Assembly (NCBI GenBank): GCA_007131535.1
Contig: SLQI01000284.1
Location: 1 to 22,185, forward strand
Reading direction: 5' to 3'
Origin: Balneolales bacterium
GTDB lineage: Bacteria > Bacteroidota > Rhodothermia > Balneolales > Natronogracilivirgulaceae
Length of the DNA stretch: 22,185 bases
Positions within the stretch are counted from its first letter, which is position 1. The number at the start of each line of letters is the position of its first letter. Below, piece after piece: positions 1-5,929 of this stretch. The notes beneath the pieces are model-generated. The model saw only the letters and a list, made by a program, of their open reading frames with translations, made no database searches and had not been told where the DNA came from. The position numbers and the translations under genes were made by a program.

Positions 1-121
1 GCTGATCCGGAAAATAGGTATCCGATCCCTGCAGAAAGTATACCGATTTCAGTTCACCTTTTTTAACCTCATTAAGTACCTGACGGTACAGTTTTATACT
101 GTCAACTCCTTTTGCCGCCAT
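1..121 (-). CDS. holA: DNA polymerase III delta subunit (HolA), N-terminal fragment
   Basis: Partial gene: 40 codons read leftward from an ATG at 119-121 and run off the window's left edge. The visible peptide contains ELKSVYFLQGSDTYFPDQ, which matches the HolA N-terminal pattern of a short basic helix, then 'pVYfL.Gee.Y.idq', the first beta strand and P-loop-like turn of the AAA+ clamp-loader delta subunit. HolA opens the beta clamp during DNA replication. The gene starts 34 bp after the asnS stop on the same strand, so it is probably co-transcribed with asnS. No Shine-Dalgarno site is visible before the ATG. Identity rests on this short N-terminus and the start position only; the ATPase-like core and C-terminal domains lie outside the window. 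Confidence 0.75.
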   Translation of the reverse strand, partial: MAAKGVDSIKLYRQVLNEVKKGELKSVYFLQGSDTYFPDQ

Positions 122-155
122 ATGTAGTTCGGTTGAATTTTACTTTAATTCAGTT

Positions 156-1649
156 CTACGGATACAAACGACCCATCATCCTCGGAAACGGGATGGCTTC
201 ACGAACGTGCTTTATACCGCAAATCCAGCATACAGCCCGCTCCAGCCCCAGACCGAAACCGGAGTGCGGTACGGAACCGAATTTTCGAAGATCCATATAC
301 CAACGGAACGCGTCTTCGGGCAGATCGTGCTCTTGAATACGCTTGCGAAGGATATCCGGGTCGTCTTCACGCTGCCCGCCTCCGACAATTTCTCCATAGC
401 CCTCCGGAGCCAGCACGTCTACTCCCAGGGCTACTTTTTCATCCTGCGCATCGCGCTTCATATAAAATGCCTTAACCTCAGCCGGATAGCCGTGCACCAT
501 GATTGGCCGGTCAAAATGCATGGTGAGTATGGTTTCATCACTTCCACCAAAATCCTCACCCCATTTGATATTCAGGGCTTTTTCCCGCCAGTGCGGGATG
601 TTGCGCAGATCCTCTTCGATATCGTCGGTACGCATGTTGATTTCCCGCAGCCGCTTGTCAATTTGTACTTTTCGCCCCTTTTTGGCCTGACCGTACTCTT
701 TTTCAAGTTTTTCCTTTTCTTCTAAAAGTTTTTCCTGCTCGCTTTTTCGGGAAGCTTCCATTTCATCCAGCATTTGCCGGGTCTTGTCGGAATTGAGCAG
801 CTCTATAGCCTCGGTGTAAGTTAGTCTGGGAAACGGAGCCTGCACTTTTTCGAGCACCTCTTTATTTCGCTCGAGAATATCCAGCTCCTCGCTGCAGTTT
901 TTCAGCACGCGCTGAACTACGTAGGCGAGCATTTCTTCGGCAAGTTCCATGTTCATATCGAGATCATAGAAGGCCATTTCCGGCTCAATCATCCAGAACT
1001 CGGTTAGATGCCGGCGGGTTTTGCTTTTCTCAGCCCGGAAAGTCGGGCCGAAGGTGTAAATCTTCCCGTGAGCCATTGCCATCGCTTCCCCGTAGAGCTG
1101 TCCGGATTGAGTCAGGTAGGCCTGATCCTCAAAATACTCCGTACTGAACAGTGTGGTTGTTCCCTCGGCGGCATTCCCGGTAAAAACGGGAGCATCCATC
1201 TGGATGAACCCCTTGTTCTGAAAAAACTCATGCAGACTGAAAATAATCTCATTTCGTACCCGCATAATAGCCCACTGGCGACGGCTTCGCAGCCAGAGGT
1301 GCCGGTTTTCCATCAGAAATTCAATGCCGTGTTCTTTCGGGGTGATGGGATATCCGTCCGCTACTTGAAAAACCGATATATCCGAGACATGCAATTCATG
1401 CCCTCCGACACTTCGCTCATCGGCAGTCACATTTCCGGTGATTGAAACCGAACTCTCCTGAGTCAGCTCTGAGGCTTTTTCCCAGACTTCATCACTGACA
1501 TCATCTTTGTTCACAATACATTGACACAATCCGGTTCCGTCCCGGATTACCAGAAATATTAATTTTTTGCTCGACCGGGTATTGTAAACCCACCCCTTTA
1601 ATTCGGCCTGTTGATCTACATGATTGGCTAACTCATTAATATATACCAT
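156..1649 (-). CDS. asnS: Asparaginyl-tRNA synthetase (AsnRS, class IIb)
   Basis: Charges tRNA-Asn with asparagine in the cytoplasm. The 497-residue product has an N-terminal OB-fold anticodon-binding domain (about 1-105) and a class II core with motif 2 around 203-224 (FRAEKSKTRRHLTEFWMIEPE region) and motif 3 around 464-490 (GFGLGLERAVCWICG, then IPFPR). The IPFPR ending and YGEAMAMA segment fit AsnRS rather than AspRS. The frame is open up to 1811, but I chose the ATG at 1647-1649: it starts directly at the OB fold, and a good Bacteroidota-type promoter lies at 1718-1747, inside the would-be extension. Residues about 288-356 are a Lys/Glu-rich, probably coiled-coil insertion between motif 2 and the KWGEDFGGSDE segment. 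That makes the protein some 30 residues longer than E. coli AsnRS (466). holA follows 34 bp downstream. Confidence 0.95.
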   Translation of the reverse strand: MVYINELANHVDQQAELKGWVYNTRSSKKLIFLVIRDGTGLCQCIVNKDDVSDEVWEKASELTQESSVSITGNVTADERSVGGHELHVSDISVFQVADGYPITPKEHGIEFLMENRHLWLRSRRQWAIMRVRNEIIFSLHEFFQNKGFIQMDAPVFTGNAAEGTTTLFSTEYFEDQAYLTQSGQLYGEAMAMAHGKIYTFGPTFRAEKSKTRRHLTEFWMIEPEMAFYDLDMNMELAEEMLAYVVQRVLKNCSEELDILERNKEVLEKVQAPFPRLTYTEAIELLNSDKTRQMLDEMEASRKSEQEKLLEEKEKLEKEYGQAKKGRKVQIDKRLREINMRTDDIEEDLRNIPHWREKALNIKWGEDFGGSDETILTMHFDRPIMVHGYPAEVKAFYMKRDAQDEKVALGVDVLAPEGYGEIVGGGQREDDPDILRKRIQEHDLPEDAFRWYMDLRKFGSVPHSGFGLGLERAVCWICGIKHVREAIPFPRMMGRLYP

Positions 1650-1717
1650 GAAAGCAATACCTTCGTGCTGGTGGTTAACTTTTAGGAAATAACTTGCGAT
1701 ACTTCTCAAATTCGCCC

Positions 1718-1747
1718 CAAAGTTACAGCAGAATTTATTACGGTCAA
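1718..1747 (-). promoter_or_regulatory. Predicted asnS promoter, Bacteroidota sigma-A type
   Basis: On the minus strand, TTG (1745-1747) is followed after exactly 19 bp by TAACTTTG (1718-1725). This matches the Bacteroidota primary promoter pattern TTTG-N19-TAnnTTTG. It would give a 5' untranslated leader of roughly 60 nt before the ATG at 1649, and it argues against translation starting further upstream. Confidence 0.6.
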
Positions 1748-1830
1748 GGGAAAATTTTGCAGGGGTTTCGGATTGAGTGTTTACCCAAACTCCTGCCTGA
1801 GAATTGCACATCGCAAATCATGGTCCTTAA

Positions 1831-1983
1831 AATCACAAATCTGAACTCGTTAATCTGCTATCGTTAATCCGTTAAAACCATGGTAGATGTCCGAGGTTAG
1901 TCAAAAAGGTTAGCCGTTGTCCGGATACCGGGGAATCTCCGGCGGATTTCAGATTAACGATTTTTAATTTTTGATTTGTGATT
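1831..1983. repeat. Two-block inverted repeat, MITE-like or intergenic palindromic element
   Basis: The left arm has AATCACAAATC (1831-1841) and TCGTTAATCTG (1847-1857). The right arm has the exact complements CAGATTAACGA (1950-1960) and GATTTGTGATT (1973-1983). The two 11-bp blocks are 5 bp apart on the left and 12 bp apart on the right; the 92-bp centre is more GC-rich with repeated CCGG words. CGTTAATC recurs at 1848-1855 and 1862-1869. No coding capacity and no clear target-site duplication were seen. It may be a non-autonomous mobile element or a genome-wide intergenic repeat; a single window cannot show copy number. Confidence 0.55.
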
Positions 1984-2162
1984 GAATGGCATAAAAAAAG
2001 ACAGGGGGATTTCAGGAAATTCTGCAGTTATAACCCGGTAAATAAATTACCAGGAGCAACCCTTGGCACTTACAAATTGCAGTATACCCGAATCCACCCT
2101 GTCACCATCCACCACAAAGGCAATATGTATAATAGGATAATTGCTATACCTTGGGCAATAGC

Positions 2163-2182
2163 AAAAATTAAGATTTCTTAAT
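2163..2182 (-). terminator. Weak hairpin with T-tract after the SGNH hydrolase gene
   Basis: On the minus strand, just past the TAA at 2188-2190, ATTAAGA and TCTTAAT (2176-2182 and 2167-2173) form a 7-bp AT-only stem with a 2-nt gap, followed by a run of T. The placement suits an intrinsic terminator, but the stem has little GC and would be weak. The TTGCTAT/ATAGCAA stem lies directly beyond it and overlaps it by one base. Confidence 0.3.
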
Positions 2183-2187
2183 AGTTA

Positions 2188-3573
2188 TTATGGGAACCGT
2201 ACCCCCTGAAAGTCACCTACATTTACCGGTGAAACCGAAGCTCCGAATTCCCGGTTTATAATTTCGATGATCTCATTGGCCAGCTGTGCATTACCGCGAT
2301 CGGCAAGATGAATACCATCGAGCGAGTACAGGCCACCCGAAACAAATTCAGAAGTAAGTACGGCTCCGTCGAACAAAATACCGGCTTCAGTACGCTCGAG
2401 CATATCCGGAACATCCAGTACCGGAATGTCCATCTCTTCGGCAACCGAACTCAGAATGGAGTTAAATTCTTCGGTTGTCTGCCTCGCGATTTCGGCCTGG
2501 GTATCCCTCAACGTATATTCATCAGGAATCGGAGCGGCGGTGCCCCATCCCGGCCCTTCCGGCGGAGGTTGCAATGAATCCAGCGGTACGGTAAACAGTA
2601 TTTTATCTTCTTCGGTGGCCATGCGAAATTTCAAGTCGTCAGAACCTGCAAATACCTCCATATCAGGATCTTCGATGACAAATCCATTGGCTCCTTCCTG
2701 AAAATCAGGAATGTAACTTTCCCTGTCCGGTAAATATCCCGGAAGGGCTTCATCATAGCCGTCTATGAGAGCTTGGGCCTGCTCTTCGGTAAGTTCCAGG
2801 CCGTTCCAGGGAATAATATTAAACACCGGTACCCTGGTGACTTCCGGTACATTCAGCACTAACCCTTTGGCTCCGTTTGCCGTCAATTGGCTTAACAGGG
2901 TTTCAATGCTGTCCTCAAAAACATCGGTTGGGGTAATGTCGTTGGTTTCCATGCCTCCTTCGGCATCACCGGTGCCTCCGGACATTGCCCAGCCCAGGAT
3001 GTCATTACCTCCAATCCACAGGGTGAAAAAAGTGGGGTCCAATTCCGTGGCCTGCTGTAAAACCGAAGTTTCAGAATCGGCAGCAAATCTGCCGTAAAAC
3101 GGGTTATGATCGGCATAGTCATCCATAAGTAAGTGGTATGATTTTGCCCCCGGTACACCAAGATTATTGAAAGGACCCTGATCGGCGATACTCTCAGAAA
3201 AAATATCCTGACCTTGCTCAGCTTTTGGTACCGGCATAAAACTTCCGTCCGGCGCCTGGCTCAGAATGAGTCTTGCGTTCCCATGCTGATCCGAGCCCAC
3301 TCCCGGTTCAACCAGTGGCTGCGTAAACGACCCGCCGCCCGCTTCCAGAAATTGGGTTGCCAGCAAATTGGGAAACGAAGTTAGCTGCGCATCCCGATAC
3401 AGTGCATTATCCGCATATCCTGCTGTAAGTGAATTGCCCACGGCAACATAGCGTGAAAAATCAGCGTCGCCCGGTACCGGAACCGGCTCATCAAACACCG
3501 GCTCACAAGAGGTTAGCAGTGTCGCTGTCAGAACAGTAAAGCAAAGAAGTTTAAGAATTTTTTGAACAGCCAT
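2188..3573 (-). CDS. SGNH/GDSL-family lipoprotein hydrolase
   Basis: Predicted lipid-anchored esterase or lipase of the SGNH fold, 461 residues. A basic start and hydrophobic helix lead to a lipobox LLTSC with Cys23 as the lipidation site, followed by a flexible acidic/proline linker. Block I is VGNSLTAGY with nucleophile Ser48; block II is around NNLGVPGA (Gly139); block III is WIGGND (Asn190); block V is DGIHLADRGN with Asp419 and His422. All four catalytic signatures are therefore present. The frame could begin at a TTG (3579), but the ATG at 3571-3573 gives a cleaner signal peptide and avoids a rare start. The gene lies 11 bp after ompP1 on the same strand, so the two are probably one operon. 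The substrate is unknown; the porin partner suggests esterified lipids or hydrocarbons. Residues about 250-360 are an insertion relative to minimal SGNH enzymes. Confidence 0.85.
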   Translation of the reverse strand: MAVQKILKLLCFTVLTATLLTSCEPVFDEPVPVPGDADFSRYVAVGNSLTAGYADNALYRDAQLTSFPNLLATQFLEAGGGSFTQPLVEPGVGSDQHGNARLILSQAPDGSFMPVPKAEQGQDIFSESIADQGPFNNLGVPGAKSYHLLMDDYADHNPFYGRFAADSETSVLQQATELDPTFFTLWIGGNDILGWAMSGGTGDAEGGMETNDITPTDVFEDSIETLLSQLTANGAKGLVLNVPEVTRVPVFNIIPWNGLELTEEQAQALIDGYDEALPGYLPDRESYIPDFQEGANGFVIEDPDMEVFAGSDDLKFRMATEEDKILFTVPLDSLQPPPEGPGWGTAAPIPDEYTLRDTQAEIARQTTEEFNSILSSVAEEMDIPVLDVPDMLERTEAGILFDGAVLTSEFVSGGLYSLDGIHLADRGNAQLANEIIEIINREFGASVSPVNVGDFQGVRFP

Positions 3574-3584
3574 AACCAAACTTT

Positions 3585-4850
3585 TTAAAATGTGTATTCA
3601 ACAGAAATGCCGGGAATCCAGGCGATGGTTTGGAAGGTACCTACAGGAACCTGACCAAGTGTACCCGCTTCTACCGTATGTTCTTCGGTTTGCTCTCGCT
3701 CCTGTGAGCGTAAATACATCAGGGACATATTTACCCCGAGGTTATCGGTTAGTTGATGGGTCAGCCCTGCTGTAAATGATATCCGGTCGGAATCCGGAGT
3801 TTCGGGTGTCATGTATCCGTCCTGAACCGGTGTCATATCATAAAATACCCCGGCTCTTAATTGGGTTTGCCGGGAAAGTTCATATTCTCCGCCGAGCCGG
3901 AAGATCCAGGAGTCTTCATAATTTCTCGGTTCTCTCGAATCCTGCAGCTGTTCTGTATTTTCCCCAAAATCAAGGTGTAGTTCTTCGTAAGCATCCCATC
4001 CGGTGAGATCTGCTTGTGCAGCTATTGTAATCTCCTCGCTCAAATCTGCAGATAGTCCGAAACTTAACACCCAGGGTAATGGCAGTGATGCTGTGAAGGT
4101 ATTTTCAGGCGGGAAGCCACCCTCTATCGACGACGGTACAGAGAACCAGGCATCTCCATCTTCTACTTCCATATCAAGCTGAGATCGATACCCGACTCCA
4201 ACCGTAACTTCCGGAACCGGACGTATCATCAAACCCAGATTATAGCCTATAGCCGTAGCGTCTCCGTCCAGTTCTACCCTGGCATAATTCCCGTCCTGAT
4301 CAGCTATCGGTAAATTACGCTGCAGGTTAACGGCACCATAACCGTAAATCAACCCGGCTCCTACACCAATTATATCATTAAACTGGTAACCAATGCTTGG
4401 CTGTATATAAACGGATTGCAGGGATATCTCCTGCAGAAAAAACTGATTCTTCCAGCCCTCCGGCCATACAACCGAGCTACCATATGGAGTATAAACCGAC
4501 AATCCGACACCCCAGTTACCGGGAATCAGATCGTCTGTCCGAAAAACACTGTGAAAGTTAAATGGATAATTGACCCCAAACTCGGTATTCTCCCGGTAGG
4601 TAGATGGTGCCGGGGCCAGATAGCCGGTATCAATAAAAGTAAAACTGGAGCCTCCGACGATACCGGAGTTCGGAATAAACCCGGCAGCTCCGGGGTTAAA
4701 TGCGAGGTTGGCGGCATCCCGCGCATAAGGTGTGCCGATATGTGCCATTCCGATTTGACGAATACCGAACAGATTGAGCTGATACCCCCCTCCGCGGGCT
4801 TCCATACTCACCATAGTGAGTAGGAGCAGAACAAGAGCCAATTTTTTCAT
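3585..4850 (-). CDS. OmpP1/FadL/TodX-family outer-membrane transporter
   Basis: Predicted 14-strand outer-membrane beta barrel that lets hydrophobic compounds (long-chain fatty acids, hydrocarbons) enter. The 421-residue product has a Sec signal peptide (hydrophobic core about 4-14, cleavage near residues 18-20) and then the family N-terminus GGGYQLNLFGIRQIGMAHIG, which forms the plug. Next comes DAANLAFNPGAAGF, the typical 'd.s.i.yNPAg' FadL segment. The rest alternates polar and aromatic residues as barrel strands do, and the last residue is Phe (SVEYTF), as expected for BAM-assembled barrels. It is first in a two-gene unit with the SGNH lipoprotein. Transport specificity cannot be read from sequence. 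Confidence 0.88.
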   Translation of the reverse strand: MKKLALVLLLLTMVSMEARGGGYQLNLFGIRQIGMAHIGTPYARDAANLAFNPGAAGFIPNSGIVGGSSFTFIDTGYLAPAPSTYRENTEFGVNYPFNFHSVFRTDDLIPGNWGVGLSVYTPYGSSVVWPEGWKNQFFLQEISLQSVYIQPSIGYQFNDIIGVGAGLIYGYGAVNLQRNLPIADQDGNYARVELDGDATAIGYNLGLMIRPVPEVTVGVGYRSQLDMEVEDGDAWFSVPSSIEGGFPPENTFTASLPLPWVLSFGLSADLSEEITIAAQADLTGWDAYEELHLDFGENTEQLQDSREPRNYEDSWIFRLGGEYELSRQTQLRAGVFYDMTPVQDGYMTPETPDSDRISFTAGLTHQLTDNLGVNMSLMYLRSQEREQTEEHTVEAGTLGQVPVGTFQTIAWIPGISVEYTF

Positions 4851-4891
4851 TTGTCAAATGATTTTAGTTATGATAAAGATGTATGGTAAAG

Positions 4892-4924
4892 TAAGTTTAC
4901 ACTCGTTTCACAATTAAGCAAAAA
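4892..4924 (-). promoter_or_regulatory. Possible ompP1 promoter
   Basis: The minus strand carries TTTTTG (4919-4924) and, exactly 19 bp on, TAAACTTA (4892-4899). The -33 box and the spacing fit the Bacteroidota pattern, but the -7 box has two mismatches to TAnnTTTG. The leader to the ATG at 4850 would be about 35 nt. Confidence 0.35.
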
Positions 4925-5018
4925 CAGGAAACATTACCTCCTACAACATTTCCAACTACCGTCCTCAGAAACTTATGGCCGTTATAATGATAGCCGCTTA
5001 ATAACCAATGGCGGTTAA

Positions 5019-5033
5019 GTTAACTGTGTTAAC
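5019..5033. promoter_or_regulatory. Paired GTTAAC palindromes, possible operator
   Basis: GTTAAC (5019-5024) and GTTAAC (5028-5033) flank TGT. Each half is itself a palindrome, so the site is both a direct and an inverted repeat. It lies 50-64 bp before the hydrolase ATG, in the 232-bp region between the divergent ompP1 and hydrolase genes. An operator role is a guess; AT-rich chance is possible. Confidence 0.22.
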
Positions 5034-5082
5034 AATTACAATTTATACATAAAATTTTAAATACGCACTTAACAATATTACT

Positions 5083-5907
5083 ATGCCGGAACTTAAAGTA
5101 AATGGTACCAGCATCTATTATGAAGATACAGGTGGTGACAAACCGGTAATTCTGTTTGCACACGGCCTGCTATTCAGCAGTCAGATGTTCGAATTTCAGA
5201 TAGAAAGGCTGGTAGATGAGTACCGGTGTATCAGTTTTGATTTTCGCGGGCAGGGACTCAGTGATTCTCCGACCTCGGGTTATGATATGGATAGCATTAC
5301 GGAAGACACGCTGCAGCTCATCCGGGAACTCGACATCGCTCCGGTCCATTTTGCCGGATTGTCTATGGGCGGGTATGTTGGTCTGCAGTTAGCCGCACGC
5401 CACCCGGAATTGCTAAAATCGCTGACTTTGATGGCAACTTCTGCTGAGGCTATCTCAAAGGAAGATTACAAGCGGTATAAGCGCTTGAGTTTTATAGGTC
5501 GATGGCTGGGGTATACCCTTGTAAGCGGAGAAATTATGCGCAGGCTGTTCGGGCCGGTATTCCGGGAGGATCCCAAACTGTACCGGGAACAGCTGATCTG
5601 GCGAAACCGTCTTCTATCCAATAACCGGAAAGGAATTGCAAAAGCCGTAAACGGTGCGATCAACCGGCAGGATATCAGCGAAAGTCTGCATCTGATCAAC
5701 ACGCCGACACTGATATTGGTAGGAGAAGATGATGAAATCACGCCGACCGATCACGCGGAGCGAATGAAAAACCGGCTTCGGAATGCCTCAATGGTGGTCA
5801 TTCCGCAAGCCGGACACATGCTATCGGCCGAAGCCCCGGATGAGGTGTGTGATTATATGCTGGATCATCTCCGCAAGGTGGATGGAACACACAAACCTCA
5901 ATCTTGA
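5083..5907 (+). CDS. Alpha/beta-fold hydrolase
   Basis: Cytoplasmic serine hydrolase, 274 residues, no signal peptide. Oxyanion-hole segment FAHGLL lies at 25-30, and the DFRGQGLSD loop typical of the family follows at about 53-61. The nucleophile elbow is GLSMGG with Ser94, the acid is Asp217 in GEDDEITP, and the base is His245 in AGHM, so the triad is complete. A helical cap occupies about 125-200, including a basic-aromatic stretch (KEDYKRYKRLSFIGRW). The fold resembles esterases, enol-lactone hydrolases and haloperoxidase-like members; the substrate cannot be assigned. It diverges from ompP1 and converges with leuS, whose stop lies 22 bp past this gene's stop, leaving no room for a separate terminator. 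Confidence 0.85.
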   Translation: MPELKVNGTSIYYEDTGGDKPVILFAHGLLFSSQMFEFQIERLVDEYRCISFDFRGQGLSDSPTSGYDMDSITEDTLQLIRELDIAPVHFAGLSMGGYVGLQLAARHPELLKSLTLMATSAEAISKEDYKRYKRLSFIGRWLGYTLVSGEIMRRLFGPVFREDPKLYREQLIWRNRLLSNNRKGIAKAVNGAINRQDISESLHLINTPTLILVGEDDEITPTDHAERMKNRLRNASMVVIPQAGHMLSAEAPDEVCDYMLDHLRKVDGTHKPQS

Positions 5908-5929
5908 AATGATGGTGTAGAACAGCCGG

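Larger units (their letters stand above)
1650..2187. other. 538-bp intergenic gap between asnS and the SGNH hydrolase gene
   Basis: The gap holds the asnS promoter and leader (1650-1747), an inverted-repeat element (1831-1983) and weak hairpins next to the SGNH gene's stop (2144-2182). I saw no tRNA, rRNA or convincing protein. A 67-codon open frame at 1978-2181 (+) starts with a non-ATG codon, is not recognisable and is probably chance. TTGCTAT at 2144-2150 can pair with ATAGCAA at 2161-2167, a 7-bp stem that may belong to transcript termination. Confidence 0.5.

Noticed and set aside
1978..2181. 67-codon plus-strand frame in the asnS-SGNH gap
   Set aside because: Begins with a non-ATG codon inside the repeat arm and has unremarkable composition; probably chance.
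1650..2187. tRNA or other stable RNA gene in the large gaps (also 16029-16370 and 18949-19319)
   Set aside because: Looked for T-arm-like GTTCRA words with flanking pairing and an acceptor stem; none fits on either strand.
5908..5929. Bidirectional terminator between the hydrolase gene and leuS
   Set aside because: Only 22 bp, with no stem of useful length and no T-tract in either direction.
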